A stretch of 64,000 nt of DNA from Pseudomonas rustica. Its GTDB lineage: Bacteria; Pseudomonadota; Gammaproteobacteria; Pseudomonadales; Pseudomonadaceae. The notes under the pieces are model-generated. The model did no database searches. It had not been told where the DNA came from and saw only the letters and a program-made list of their open reading frames with translations. The DNA lies in the NCBI RefSeq assembly GCF_018336155.1, contig NZ_JAGYHF010000003.1, forward strand, positions 62,001 through 126,000, in the 5' to 3' direction. Both the position numbers and the translations under genes were made by a program. Positions 44,967 through 54,567 of the stretch are shown here, one piece after another (positions within the stretch are counted from its first letter, which is position 1; every line of letters begins with the position of its first letter).

Positions 44967-46257
44967 GGAAGAACTCCAGCATGGCGTCGCTGTTGACGCG
45001 GTAGTTAATGTTGCCGCAATGGCCGCCCAATGGATAAACGGTCAGGCGGTCGCCGAAGGTCTTGCGCAGGAAACCGAGGTCGCCCGGGCCGAGGATCACG
45101 TCGTCGGCGTTGTGCATCACGGCGATTTTCGGGCTGTCATGCAGGTAATCCTTCAGCGCATACAGGCTGGCCTGATCGACCAGTTGCAGCAGGCTGCCGC
45201 CGTCAGTACGCGCGCGCCACATCGGAATCACTTGATCGGTCAGATAGCATTCGAAGTCGCACTGCAGCGCACGCTTGAGGTACGGCGTGAGGCTGGTGCC
45301 TTCGGTGATTTCGGTTTTCGGCGGGGTGATCAGGCCACGACGATTGATCAAGTCCGAGGTGAACGCGATGTCGGCTGCCGAGAAGCGGAACGAGGTGCCG
45401 ATCAACATCGCCATCTGTTCGTTGGTCAGATGTTGCTTGGACTGCTGGAAGTCATAGAGCAGCGCATCGTTGAGGTCGATGTAACCTTTCTGCTGGAAGT
45501 AGCGGGTCAACTTGTTCAGCACCAGTTCATAGAACGTGGTGCTGTTGTTGATGCCTTTCACTTCGGTCTGTACCAGCTTGTCGAGGTTGCTGATCGAGGT
45601 GTAGAGGTTGACCGGCGGGTTGAGCAGCAGGACTTTCTTGAAGTTGAAGCTGCGGCGGGTTTCGTCCAGGTGCGCGACGAAGGCTGCGTCCAGCGCACCG
45701 AGGCTGTAACCGGTGAGGTAATACTCGGTCACCGGCAATTTCGGATTCTGCGCCCGCACGGCCTGCATGACCCGGTACATGTCTTCAGCATCGTCCTTGG
45801 TAATGCCGGGGGTGGCAAAACGCGAGGCGGCGCTGATGAAGTCGAAACTGGTCGGCGACGACAACTGCACGACGTGGTAGCCGGCCTTGTAGTAGAGCTT
45901 TTTCAGGTATTCGTTGAGCGTGCTGTCATAGCGCGCGCCGGTGCCGGCGATCAGGAAGATCAGCGGGGCCGGTTTGTCCTGGGTGGCGATGCGGTAGGTG
46001 AGCTTTTTCACCGCCCAGAAGTTGTCCGGCAGAATGAATTCGCGCTCCGGGCGCAACGTCAGGCTGCGATCGGACTGGTCGATGTCGTCATCCAGCGGCA
46101 GCTCCGGACGCAAATCCGGCGGGGTGGTGGCGATAGTCGCCTCAAACGGGTTGGTGAGGGGGTAGCCATAGCTGGCGGCATCAATATCCACCGCCAGTGC
46201 GGACGCACTCAAAATAAGGCCGCTGAACAGCGCGGCGAAGCGCAAGGAACGGAGCAT
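44959..46257 (-). CDS. Exported alpha/beta-hydrolase-like protein co-encoded with MlaA
   Basis: 432 residues with a signal peptide ending near ALA-VDIDA. The fold is alpha/beta-hydrolase: PLIFLIAGTGARYDSTLNEY, nucleophile elbow YLTGYSLGALDAAF, acid region IAVMHNADDVI and a late His in YPLGGHCGNINY. Relatives are sometimes listed as serine/threonine kinases, but I see no kinase motif. Its eight-base overlap with mlaA suggests a shared role at the outer membrane, perhaps on lipids; this is inference. Nothing clear is seen in the 220 bases upstream. Confidence 0.85.
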   Translation of the reverse strand: MLRSLRFAALFSGLILSASALAVDIDAASYGYPLTNPFEATIATTPPDLRPELPLDDDIDQSDRSLTLRPEREFILPDNFWAVKKLTYRIATQDKPAPLIFLIAGTGARYDSTLNEYLKKLYYKAGYHVVQLSSPTSFDFISAASRFATPGITKDDAEDMYRVMQAVRAQNPKLPVTEYYLTGYSLGALDAAFVAHLDETRRSFNFKKVLLLNPPVNLYTSISNLDKLVQTEVKGINNSTTFYELVLNKLTRYFQQKGYIDLNDALLYDFQQSKQHLTNEQMAMLIGTSFRFSAADIAFTSDLINRRGLITPPKTEITEGTSLTPYLKRALQCDFECYLTDQVIPMWRARTDGGSLLQLVDQASLYALKDYLHDSPKIAVMHNADDVILGPGDLGFLRKTFGDRLTVYPLGGHCGNINYRVNSDAMLEFFRG

Positions 46258-46481
46258 GACTAGATCCCTTAGAGGAAGGTGCCGAATAAAGTTCGCAGGC
46301 TATGACCACCGGGTTTGCGCCAAAGTGCCATGCAACGGCACCAAACAGGCAGAATTCGGAGTAATAGTAGCTGGACGATACACTTTGCACGCCCTTGATG
46401 AACAGTTAACAGTTGTTATCGCTTGCGAAGTATTGAAGGCAGATTAAGCTGGCCGCCGATTTCCGAAGATTGGAGTGCTTC

Positions 46482-46838
46482 ATGTCCCGCCGCTTGCCCT
46501 GGATTTTGCTGCTTGTTTTGTTGCCGCTATGGCTGGCCGCCAGCTATGGCGCGCGTTATGGCTTTATGGAAGACGGCAAATGGGTGGGCATCTGTGTGGA
46601 TGAGGCCAGCCGTTGGGAATGCCAGGTGCGCTCGAACCTTGGCCTGATGATTCATTTCAAGGTGCTGGGCTGGACGGCACTGGGTGCGGCGCTGATCGGT
46701 TTTGTCGTGCCCGGGCGGGCAGGGTGGTGGCTGGCGGTGTTGGCGCTGGTGGCCGGATTGCCGGCGCTGGCGTTGTACAACACGACGTTGGCGGTGTTTG
46801 CGGCGGTGATTGCCGGGTTGCGCCTGGTCAGAGCGTAA
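46482..46838 (+). CDS. Small membrane protein, unknown function
   Basis: 118 residues from MSRRLPWILLLVLLPLWLAA, with GGAG nine bases before the ATG. Three membrane helices: the N-terminal one, VLGWTALGAALIGFVVPGRA and WWLAVLALVAGLPALAL. Between helices 1 and 2 a loop holds two Cys (GICVDEASRWECQ) that could form a disulfide in the periplasm. I do not recognise the family. Single gene; a REP pair starts at its stop codon. Confidence 0.75.
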   Translation: MSRRLPWILLLVLLPLWLAASYGARYGFMEDGKWVGICVDEASRWECQVRSNLGLMIHFKVLGWTALGAALIGFVVPGRAGWWLAVLALVAGLPALALYNTTLAVFAAVIAGLRLVRA

Positions 46839-46919
46839 AAAGATCGCAGCCTGCGGCAGCTCCTACATTGGGGTGACGTACACCCTGTAGGAGCTGCCGA
46901 AGGCTGCGATCTTTTGATC
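46837..46919. repeat. REP pair, family C, copy 6, in reversed arrangement
   Basis: Here AGATCGCAGCCTGCGGCAGC comes first and GTAGGAGCTGCCGAAGGCTG second, so the heads of the units point inward rather than outward as in the other five copies. It spans the gap between convergent genes and touches both stop codons. Confidence 0.85.
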
Positions 46920-46920
46920 T

Positions 46921-48474
46921 TCAGCCCTTGCGAACCCGCAGGCAGCGCCAAAGAGCAGCCACCATCAACCCACTCACCAACGCCCAGCCCCACGCCTGCT
47001 GATTCTGCAAACCTTCCACATACAACTGCGGCGCAATCCCCGCGCCGACGATAAACGCCAGCAAGGCAATCTCCCGACGCGGCACGCTCACCGGGCGGCT
47101 CAGGTAAACCAGCGCCGGCAGCACAAACGCCATGCTCGCAAAGCTGCGATAACGCGCGTCGAAGACCATCTCCAGCATCATCACCGCTGCGGCAAACCCT
47201 GCCGCCGCGACCAGCCAGCCCGCGCGACGCTCCAGCAGATTGAATGCCCGTTCACGCCATCCCGTCCGCGCACTCAGCGTCAGCGCCGCATGCGCCAGCA
47301 CCAACAGATTCAACACCGTCAGCAAGCCGACCCACAGCCATTCACTGGTAAACCGCGTGGTCACGCGCGCCAGATCGCCCCATGCGCCAATCGAACACGC
47401 GGCGAGGGCGCCCAGCAGTGGCAACACCAGTGCAGCGCGCGTACTGCGAACGCGTCCGCCCAGCAGCAAAGTGCCGAGGAAAATCAAACCACCGACCGCC
47501 AGCCATTCTTTCCAGTACGGCACATTGGTCACCGGCCCGGCGAGCACGCCTTTGTCCTGACGATCCGCATCAAACAGACCCCAATACCCGCCGACAGCGC
47601 CTTCACTGCCACGTTTCCACGGCTGGTCAAACGCTTCGATCAGGTTGTAATGCCAGCCTTCTTTTTCGGCCATCGCGACAAAACCACGAATGAATTTGGC
47701 CTCGTTGACCCGGCTCGGCAGGGCAGTCTCGCGCTGACGGCCTTCGCTCGGCCAACCGGTTTCGCCAATCATCACGTCCTTCGGCGCGAACTTGTTGCCG
47801 AACACGCGGCGCACATCCGCCACGTGTTGCAGGGCGGCATCGATGTTCGACGGATCATCTTCCCAGTACGGCAGCAAATGAATGGTCAGGAAATCCACCG
47901 CCGGCGCGACTTCCGGGTGTTTGAGCCAGAACTCCCAGACATCGGCGTACGTGACCGGTTGCTTGACCTGGCTTTTGACCTTGTTGATCAGTCGGGCCAG
48001 TTGCGCGCCGGTGACTTCTTTGCGCAGCAGCGCTTCGTTGCCGACGATCACCGCGCTGACCACGTCCGGGTTGGCGTTGGCCGATTTGATCAGCAGGTCG
48101 ACTTCTTTTTCAGTGTCGACCGGGTTGCTGTTGACCCACGCGCCGATCATCAATTTCAGACCGTGTTTGCGCGCCAGATCCGGCAACGCTTCCAGACCTG
48201 TCATCGAGTAGGTGCGAATGCATTCAAAACGTGTCGCCAGCAGCGCGAGGTCAGCATCCATGCGCTCCGGGCGCAATTTGAACGGCACGTCGAACGGCGA
48301 CTGATCCTTATCGAACGGCGTATAGGACGCGCATTGCAGCTTGTGCGTTGGCGTTGCGGCGTCCGGCAGAATCACCGGTTGGCCGAGGCCATACCAGAAG
48401 CCGCCGAGCGCAAACAGCCCAAGCAGGCAGGCGAATAAATAAGCAGGGAAGGGGAAGCGGGACGTCGCGGACAT
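46921..48474 (-). CDS. GH17-type beta-1,3-glucan-active membrane protein
   Basis: 517 residues from MSATSRFPFPAYLFACLLGL. One N-terminal membrane helix, then a periplasmic GH17 domain with the acid/base Glu in VVSAVIVGNEALLR and the nucleophile in MIGETGWPSEGRQ, and a C-terminal block of about eight membrane helices. Pseudomonas GH17 enzymes of this type act as beta-1,3-glucanosyltransferases and are linked to cyclic or periplasmic glucan; which product is made here is not shown. Single gene. Confidence 0.88.
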   Translation of the reverse strand: MSATSRFPFPAYLFACLLGLFALGGFWYGLGQPVILPDAATPTHKLQCASYTPFDKDQSPFDVPFKLRPERMDADLALLATRFECIRTYSMTGLEALPDLARKHGLKLMIGAWVNSNPVDTEKEVDLLIKSANANPDVVSAVIVGNEALLRKEVTGAQLARLINKVKSQVKQPVTYADVWEFWLKHPEVAPAVDFLTIHLLPYWEDDPSNIDAALQHVADVRRVFGNKFAPKDVMIGETGWPSEGRQRETALPSRVNEAKFIRGFVAMAEKEGWHYNLIEAFDQPWKRGSEGAVGGYWGLFDADRQDKGVLAGPVTNVPYWKEWLAVGGLIFLGTLLLGGRVRSTRAALVLPLLGALAACSIGAWGDLARVTTRFTSEWLWVGLLTVLNLLVLAHAALTLSARTGWRERAFNLLERRAGWLVAAAGFAAAVMMLEMVFDARYRSFASMAFVLPALVYLSRPVSVPRREIALLAFIVGAGIAPQLYVEGLQNQQAWGWALVSGLMVAALWRCLRVRKG

Positions 48475-48802
48475 GGTCGGGCCGAGTGGCTGCAAAGCGA
48501 CGCATGTTACCTGCATTTATAGAGGGGTTGGTGGCCCGCACGATTTTGACATGCAAAGTTCGGGCGGATTGTCTGGCGCCAATTATTCGAAGGCAGTTAA
48601 TGGCCTTCTGATGTCGTTTCTTATTGTCTTGAGGTCGCTGACAGAGCAGGTCGCGAGGGGCGTGAGGTTGATGATCAAAGCATCAGCACTCCACTGATGT
48701 TCCAGCGAGTTTGCGGTCGGGCGTGATGGGGGCGCTGTGCACCATAACAATACGTTGACGCCGCCCGTCATCCGTCGGGCGCAGCATTTCGGGGAAGTAA
48801 CG
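48475..48802. other. Intergenic region before the betaine-type binding protein
   Basis: No gene is supported. Two small hairpins are seen: CATCAG/CTGATG at 48681-48699 and GCCCG/CGGGC at 48763-48780, the latter within 25 bases of the next start codon. No confident promoter was found on either strand. Confidence 0.4.
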
Positions 48803-49654
48803 ATGAAGATGCGACGACTTTTAGGCGCAAGTGCTGCTCTGGTGCTTGCGATGAGCTCCACTTTCGCCAGTGCAGAAAAGCAGACCCTGAACATCGGTTA
48901 CGTTGACGGCTGGTCCGACAGCGTGGCGACCACCCACGTAGCCGCCGAAGTGATCAAACAGAAACTCGGCTACGACGTGAAGCTGCAAGCCGTCGCCACC
49001 GGGATCATGTGGCAGGGCGTTGCCACCGGCAAACTCGACGCCATGCTTTCGGCCTGGCTGCCAGTAACGCACGGCGAATACTGGACGAAAAACAAGGATC
49101 TGGTCGTCGATTACGGCCCGAACTTCAAGGATGCAAAAATCGGCCTGATCGTGCCGGAGTACGTCAAAGCCAAATCGATCGAAGACCTGAAAACCGACGA
49201 CACCTTCAAAAACCGCATCGTCGGCATCGACGCCGGTTCAGGCGTGATGCTCAAGACCGATCAAGCGATCAAGGATTACGGCCTCGACAAATACAGCCTT
49301 AAAGCCAGTTCCGGCGCCGGCATGATTGCCGAGCTGACCCGTGCCGAGAAGAAAAACGAATCCATCGCCGTCACCGGTTGGGTGCCGCACTGGATGTTCG
49401 CCAAGTGGAAACTGCGCTTCCTCGACGACCCGAAAGGCGTGTACGGCGCGGCTGAAACCGTGAACAGCATCGGCAGCAAAGGGCTGGAAGCCAAGGCACC
49501 GGAAGTGGCCAAGTTCCTGAAGAACTTCCAGTGGGCTTCGAAAGACGAAATCGGCGAAGTGATGCTCGCGATTCAAGACGGCGCCAAGCCTGAAGCCGCA
49601 GCGAAAGATTGGGTGGCCAAACACCCGGAGCGCGTGGCTGACTGGACTAAATAA
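48803..49654 (+). CDS. Glycine betaine/quaternary-amine binding protein (OpuAC type)
   Basis: 283 residues from MKMRRLLGASAALVLAMSST; GGGGAAG precedes the ATG. A signal peptide ends near ASA-EKQTL. The receptor domain has LNIGYVDGWSDSVATTHVAA, DAMLSAWLPVTHGEYW and ITGWVPHWMFAKWKL-like aromatic-cage segments (Trp/Tyr) that hold a trimethylammonium group. No permease or ATPase gene follows, so it is an orphan receptor that probably feeds a transporter encoded elsewhere. Confidence 0.9.
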   Translation: MKMRRLLGASAALVLAMSSTFASAEKQTLNIGYVDGWSDSVATTHVAAEVIKQKLGYDVKLQAVATGIMWQGVATGKLDAMLSAWLPVTHGEYWTKNKDLVVDYGPNFKDAKIGLIVPEYVKAKSIEDLKTDDTFKNRIVGIDAGSGVMLKTDQAIKDYGLDKYSLKASSGAGMIAELTRAEKKNESIAVTGWVPHWMFAKWKLRFLDDPKGVYGAAETVNSIGSKGLEAKAPEVAKFLKNFQWASKDEIGEVMLAIQDGAKPEAAAKDWVAKHPERVADWTK

Positions 49655-49673
49655 AAGCTTCACCGCCTAACCC

Positions 49674-49763
49674 TGTGGGAGCGGGCTTGCTCGCGAAAGC
49701 GGTCTGTCAGTCGACTGATGTGTTGACTGATCCGACGCCTTCGCGAGCAAGCCCGCTCCCACA
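49674..49763. repeat. REP pair, family B, copy 4
   Basis: TGTGGGAGCGGGCTTGCTCG facing its complement, between the binding-protein gene and the DUF485-actP pair. Confidence 0.9.
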
Positions 49764-49895
49764 GTTGTTTTGTGCTGTACCGGAAATTGGCAAAAGTGTC
49801 ATGGCGTTCTACTACTAAGGTCGTCTGTTCCCGCTCCCGCAGCCGCATACATTAGCTATGTTCCAACAATAATTTGTGCTGCGAGGATAAAAACA

Positions 49896-50207
49896 ATGAA
49901 CGACAGCATTTACCTCTCGATTCAAAACAGTCCCCGATTCAAGGAGCTGGTACAGAAAAGGGAACGATTCGCCTGGATTCTCTCGGCAATCATGCTAGGG
50001 CTTTACTCCGCATTCATCCTTCTGATTGCTTACGGGCCGCATATTCTGGGCGCGAAGATCAGTCCTGAATCATCCATTACCTGGGGTATCCCGATCGGTG
50101 TCGGCCTGATTCTGTCTGCCTTCATCCTGACCGGTATCTACGTGCGCCGCGCCAATGGCGAGTTTGACGACCTGAACAATGCGATTCTCAAGGAGGCTCA
50201 GCAATGA
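49896..50207 (+). CDS. DUF485 membrane protein (actP partner)
   Basis: 103 residues with GAGGATA before the ATG. Two membrane helices ([20 protein letters not shown] and [17 protein letters not shown]) are joined by a short loop, with a basic RKRERF-like N-terminal motif ([11 protein letters not shown]). DUF485 proteins (YjcH in E. coli) are encoded just before acetate permease and are thought to assist it. It overlaps actP by four bases. Confidence 0.93.
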   Translation: MNDSIYLSIQNSPRFKELVQKRERFAWILSAIMLGLYSAFILLIAYGPHILGAKISPESSITWGIPIGVGLILSAFILTGIYVRRANGEFDDLNNAILKEAQQ

Positions 50208-51862
50208 TCCGGCGTCTACTGGCTTTATTAAGTGTTGCAGCATTTGCACCGGGTGCCTGGGCGGCGGATGCGCTGACGGGTGAAGTGGCCAAACAGCCGC
50301 TGAATATTCCTGCGATCCTGATGTTCGTGGCGTTCGTCGGTGCCACGCTGTACATCACCTACTGGGCCTCGAAGAAAAACAACTCGGCCGCCGACTACTA
50401 TGCGGCGGGCGGCAAGATCACCGGTTTCCAGAACGGTCTGGCGATTGCCGGTGACTACATGTCGGCGGCGTCCTTCCTGGGGATTTCCGCGCTGGTGTTC
50501 ACCTCCGGCTACGACGGCCTGATCTACTCGATCGGCTTCCTGGTGGGCTGGCCGATCATTCTGTTCCTGATCGCCGAGCGTCTGCGTAACCTGGGTAAAT
50601 ACACCTTTGCCGACGTGGCGTCCTACCGCCTCGGGCAAACCCAGATTCGCACCCTGTCTGCCTGCGGTTCGCTGGTGGTGGTGGCGTTCTACCTGATCGC
50701 GCAAATGGTCGGTGCCGGCAAGCTGATCCAGCTGTTGTTCGGCCTCGATTACCACGTTGCGGTGATTCTGGTCGGTATCCTGATGTGCATGTACGTGCTG
50801 TTCGGCGGCATGCTGGCGACGACCTGGGTACAGATCATCAAGGCTGTGCTGCTGCTGTCCGGTGCCTCGTTCATGGCGCTGATGGTAATGAAGCACGTCA
50901 ACTTCGACTTCAACATGCTGTTCTCGGAAGCGATCAAGGTTCACCCGAAAGGCGAAGCGATCATGAGCCCGGGCGGTCTGGTCAAGGATCCGATTTCGGC
51001 CTTCTCGCTGGGTCTGGCGCTGATGTTCGGTACCGCTGGCCTGCCACACATTCTGATGCGCTTCTTCACCGTGAGTGACGCAAAAGAAGCACGTAAGAGC
51101 GTGTTGTACGCGACTGGCTTCATCGGCTACTTCTACATCCTGACCTTCATCATCGGCTTCGGCGCGATCCTGCTGGTCAGCACCAATCCGGCCTTCAAAG
51201 ATGCTGCTGGCGCGCTGTTGGGCGGCAACAACATGGCGGCGGTGCACTTGGCCAACGCGGTCGGCGGCAGTATTTTCCTCGGCTTTATCTCGGCGGTAGC
51301 GTTTGCGACCATTCTGGCGGTTGTGGCTGGCCTGACTCTGGCCGGTGCTTCGGCGGTGTCTCACGACCTGTACGCCAGTGTGATCAAGAAGGGCAAGGCG
51401 AACGAGAAGGACGAGATTCGTGTGTCGAAGATCACCACCATTGCTTTGGCGGTGTTGGCGATTGGCCTGGGTATTTTGTTCGAAAGCCAGAACATTGCGT
51501 TCATGGTGGGCCTGGCGTTCTCGATCGCGGCGAGCTGTAACTTCCCGGTGCTGTTGCTTTCGATGTACTGGAAGAAGCTGACCACACGCGGTGCGATGAT
51601 TGGCGGCTGGTTGGGGTTGATCAGTGCTGTTGGCCTGATGATCCTTGGCCCAACCATCTGGGTGCAGATTCTGCATCATGAGAAGGCGATCTTCCCTTAC
51701 GAGTATCCGGCGCTGTTCTCGATGATCATTGCCTTTGTGGGTATTTGGTTCTTCTCGATTACGGATAAGTCGGCGGCGGCGGACAAAGAACGTGCGCTGT
51801 TCTTCCCGCAGTTTGTGCGTTCGCAGACTGGGTTGGGGGCGAGTGGGGCAGTTTCTCACTGA
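50204..51862 (+). CDS. actP: Cation/acetate symporter ActP
   Basis: 552 residues. Sodium:solute symporter family with a cleavable signal-like N-terminus (ending near AWA-ADAL) and about 13 membrane helices. Conserved stretches are [56 protein letters not shown] and [16 protein letters not shown]. It imports acetate and other short carboxylates. Coupled to the DUF485 gene; a terminator follows 29 bases after the stop. Confidence 0.95.
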   Translation: MIRRLLALLSVAAFAPGAWAADALTGEVAKQPLNIPAILMFVAFVGATLYITYWASKKNNSAADYYAAGGKITGFQNGLAIAGDYMSAASFLGISALVFTSGYDGLIYSIGFLVGWPIILFLIAERLRNLGKYTFADVASYRLGQTQIRTLSACGSLVVVAFYLIAQMVGAGKLIQLLFGLDYHVAVILVGILMCMYVLFGGMLATTWVQIIKAVLLLSGASFMALMVMKHVNFDFNMLFSEAIKVHPKGEAIMSPGGLVKDPISAFSLGLALMFGTAGLPHILMRFFTVSDAKEARKSVLYATGFIGYFYILTFIIGFGAILLVSTNPAFKDAAGALLGGNNMAAVHLANAVGGSIFLGFISAVAFATILAVVAGLTLAGASAVSHDLYASVIKKGKANEKDEIRVSKITTIALAVLAIGLGILFESQNIAFMVGLAFSIAASCNFPVLLLSMYWKKLTTRGAMIGGWLGLISAVGLMILGPTIWVQILHHEKAIFPYEYPALFSMIIAFVGIWFFSITDKSAAADKERALFFPQFVRSQTGLGASGAVSH

Positions 51863-51891
51863 TGGTTTGATGGTTTTGTAATGTTGTGCTG

Positions 51892-51924
51892 AATGCCCCG
51901 GTTGAGAGATCGGGGCATTTTTTG
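51892..51924 (+). terminator. Rho-independent terminator of actP
   Basis: AATGCCCCG pairs with CGGGGCATT over GTTGAGAGAT, followed by T6. Strong and well placed. Confidence 0.92.
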
Positions 51925-52240
51925 TGGGCGGTTATCGGACTTTGGTGTGTTTTTTTTGATTGGGTGAATATCCGTTGCTGCGGTAACGGCGGCTTAGGGT
52001 TTCGCCCTGACGGCGACTCACTTTTTTTCAAACGCCAAAAAAAGTAAGCAAAAAACGCTTGCTCCTACGTGCGGCCCGCTCGCTGGGGCTCGGGGTTCCT
52101 TCGCTGCGGGATCGATCCGGGCGCAGCGCCTACGGTTTGCTTCGCTGCACCTCCTCTCGCTGTGTTTGGCTGCGCCAAACGGTCGCTGCGCTACCACCCC
52201 CGGATCAATCCCTCCACTCAGCCTTCCGACGGGCTCCGAG

Positions 52241-52270
52241 ATCAAGATCAAGATCAAGATCAAGATCAAG
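52241..52270. repeat. Hexanucleotide microsatellite (ATCAAG)5
   Basis: Five perfect tandem copies of ATCAAG inside the composite element. Such runs can change length by replication slippage. Confidence 0.9.
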
Positions 52271-52345
52271 AGCAGGCGAGCTGATACTCGGCCTATTGAG
52301 TGGTGAAGAGCACAGCGCGCACGGTTTTAGTTTTTGTGGTGCTCT

Positions 52346-52499
52346 TGCCCCTCACCCCAGCCCTCTCCCGAGGGAGAGGGAGCCGATTTGTGAGCCTTTC
52401 AAAGTCTGAGTTCGACGCGGTATTTCAAGTCGGCGTCTTTCTCCCAAACACCTCGGTCAGTCCCCTCTCCCTCCGGGAGAGGGTTAGGGTGAGGGGCAG
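52346..52499. repeat. Inverted repeat, CCCTCACCC...CCCTCTCC type
   Basis: The left unit CCCCTCACCCCAGCCCTCTC and the right unit ending GAGAGGGTTAGGGTGAGGGG are inverted copies, each with its own CTCTCCC/GGGAGAG hairpin. This is a further extragenic repeat family in this window. Confidence 0.85.
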
Positions 52500-52850
52500 T
52501 TGATTTTGATCTGGCTCTGTTTTTTGATCTTTTGCCCCATCGGCAGGCCGAGCGGAGGTGTTCATCAGGGGGTAGGCGCGCAGCGCCGTGCGGCGCAGCC
52601 GCATACATCGAGAGGAGGTGCAGCGAAGCAAACCGTAGGCGATGCCCCCGGATGGAGACCGTAGCGAGGGAACACTGAGCCTCAGCGAAGTGCCGTACGC
52701 CAGGGGCAAAGCCTTTTGGTTCCTTTTTGGCGTTTGAAAAAGGGACTCGCTGTAAGAGCGAAACCGCCAGCGGCAGCACCCGCAAAAACGGATATACACC
52801 CAACCCTCAAATCCAGTCGGCCCACAGGCCGCTGAGACCAAACAAACAAA

Positions 52851-52878
52851 AACGGCCCCTATATAAATAGAGGCCGTT
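52851..52878 (-). terminator. Terminator of gltA
   Basis: AACGGCC and GGCCGTT arms around CCTATATAAATAGA; on the minus strand it is followed by a T-rich stretch (TTTGTTTGTTT). It lies 36 bases beyond the gltA stop. Confidence 0.8.
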
Positions 52879-52914
52879 CCCGGTACAACTTAAGACGTTA
52901 TCGCAAGACAGGTC

Positions 52915-54204
52915 TTATTTGCGATCTTCCAGCTTGGAAATATCACGCGACTCGTAGCCAGTGTACAACTGGCGCGGACGGCCAATCTTGTACGGGCTCG
53001 AAAGCATCTCTTTCCAGTGCGAAATCCAGCCAACAGTACGTGCAAGCGCGAAAATCACCGTAAACATGCTGGTCGGAATGCCGATCGCCTTGAGGATAAT
53101 CCCCGAGTAGAAATCGACGTTCGGGTACAGCGAGCGCTCGATGAAGTACGGGTCAGTCAACGCAATCTCTTCCAGGCGCATCGCCAGTTCGAGTTGCGGA
53201 TCATTATTAATGCCCAGTTCCTTCAACACTTCGTCACAGGTCTGTTTCATTACAGTCGCGCGAGGGTCGCGGTTCTTGTAAACGCGGTGACCGAAGCCCA
53301 TCAGCTTGAACGGATCGTTCTTGTCCTTGGCCTTGGCGATGAACTTGTCGATGTTCGACACATCGCCAATTTCATCCAGCATGGTCAGAACGGCTTCGTT
53401 CGCACCACCGTGAGCAGGGCCCCACAGTGCGGCGATACCGGCGGCGATACAGGCGAACGGGTTGGCACCCGAAGAACCTGCCAGACGTACGGTGGAAGTC
53501 GATGCGTTCTGCTCGTGGTCGGCATGGAGGATGAAAATCCGGTCCATGGCTTTGGCGAGCACCGGGCTGATCGGTTTGATCTCGCACGGGGTGTTGAACA
53601 TCATGTGCAGGAAGTTTTCCGCGTACGTCAGGTCGTTGCGCGGGTACATCATGGGTTGACCCATGGAGTACTTGTAAACCATCGCTGCCAGGGTCGGCAT
53701 CTTGGCAACCAGACGGATCGCGGAGATTTCGCGATGCTGCGGGTTATTGATGTCGAGGGAGTCGTGGTAGAAGGCCGAGAGGGCGCCGACTACACCGCAC
53801 ATGACGGCCATTGGGTGGGCGTCGCGACGGAAGCCGTTGAAGAAGGTTTTCAGCTGCTCGTGAACCATGGTGTGGTTTTTCACGGTGCTGACGAACTGGG
53901 CCTTCTGTTCTGCGGTCGGCAATTCGCCGTTGAGCAGCAGGTAGCAGGTTTCCAGGTAGTCCGACTTTTCAGCCAGCTGTTCGATCGGGTAGCCGCGGTG
54001 CAACAGAATGCCGTTGTCGCCGTCGATATAGGTGATCTTCGATTCGCACGAAGCGGTCGACATGAAACCCGGGTCGAAAGTGAAGCGGCCCGTGGCCGTC
54101 AGGCCCCGAACATCGATTACATCGGGACCAACGGTGCCGGTTAAAATGGGCAGCTCGACGGGGGCTGCGCCCTCGATGATCAACTGCGCTTTTTTGTCAG
54201 CCAT
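52915..54204 (-). CDS. gltA: Citrate synthase (type II)
   Basis: 429 residues, usual length for the NADH-regulated hexameric type of Gram-negatives. It condenses acetyl-CoA with oxaloacetate. Active-site segments are [32 protein letters not shown] (His) and [15 protein letters not shown] (His), plus [19 protein letters not shown] near the end. GGAGG precedes the ATG. It diverges from sdhC and has a clear sigma-70 promoter at 54262-54289. Confidence 0.97.
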   Translation of the reverse strand: MADKKAQLIIEGAAPVELPILTGTVGPDVIDVRGLTATGRFTFDPGFMSTASCESKITYIDGDNGILLHRGYPIEQLAEKSDYLETCYLLLNGELPTAEQKAQFVSTVKNHTMVHEQLKTFFNGFRRDAHPMAVMCGVVGALSAFYHDSLDINNPQHREISAIRLVAKMPTLAAMVYKYSMGQPMMYPRNDLTYAENFLHMMFNTPCEIKPISPVLAKAMDRIFILHADHEQNASTSTVRLAGSSGANPFACIAAGIAALWGPAHGGANEAVLTMLDEIGDVSNIDKFIAKAKDKNDPFKLMGFGHRVYKNRDPRATVMKQTCDEVLKELGINNDPQLELAMRLEEIALTDPYFIERSLYPNVDFYSGIILKAIGIPTSMFTVIFALARTVGWISHWKEMLSSPYKIGRPRQLYTGYESRDISKLEDRK

Positions 54205-54261
54205 GTGGCCTCCTATTTATGCTTGAACCATCAGACAGACCCCCCACGCAGGGCCCGCACC

Positions 54262-54289
54262 ACTATAGTGAGATAAATTCGAATGTCAA
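54262..54289 (-). promoter_or_regulatory. Sigma-70 promoter of gltA
   Basis: On the minus strand TTGACA (54289-54284) and TATAGT (54267-54262) are 16 bases apart, close to the ideal. Transcription would start near 54255, leaving a leader of about 50 bases before the gltA ATG. Confidence 0.7.
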
Positions 54290-54403
54290 TTTGCCTAAAG
54301 TCTTGCTCCAGAAGGCTTTAAGCGCACTTTTTCCTCGAAATTGCCTGCCATTTACGCCTTTTATGCAACTTGTGCAATCAGCTATTGGGGGTAGGTGATT
54401 GCG

Positions 54404-54432
54404 TTGTCATTAGTAGCCTAACTGTCTATACT
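54404..54432 (+). promoter_or_regulatory. Sigma-70 promoter of the sdh operon
   Basis: TTGTCA (54404-54409) and TATACT (54427-54432) with a 17-base spacer. Transcription would start near 54440, giving a 5' leader of about 130 bases before sdhC, long enough for small-RNA control. The rest of this 363-base gltA-sdhC gap holds no gene. Confidence 0.65.
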
Positions 54433-54567
54433 CGGCCACCGACCGCCAAGGGCTTTTGGGCTTGCTTTCATTGGGGGTCGCATCCCTGGGTGGTGGTTAC
54501 CTGACCAGTGCACTCCCCAACAACTTTGCCCTGATTGTTAGGGGCTCTTCAGTGTGAAAAAAAAGCC

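Larger units (their letters stand above)
51961..52801. repeat. Composite nested inverted-repeat element, non-coding
   Basis: The ends are imperfect inverted copies (GGGTGAATATCCGTTGCTGC against the complement of the right end). Inside are a second inverted pair around TTTTGGCGTTTGAAAAA, a perfect 33-base inverted pair (52127-52159 with 52609-52641), a third family of inverted units (CCCTCTCC type, 52346-52499) and an (ATCAAG)5 run. Frames crossing it are low-complexity and unsupported. It lies between actP and gltA. Confidence 0.75.

Noticed and set aside
52059..52803. Several open frames inside the composite repeat element
   Set aside because: They follow the repeats, include a DQDQDQ run from the hexamer tandem, overlap on both strands and lack ribosome sites.
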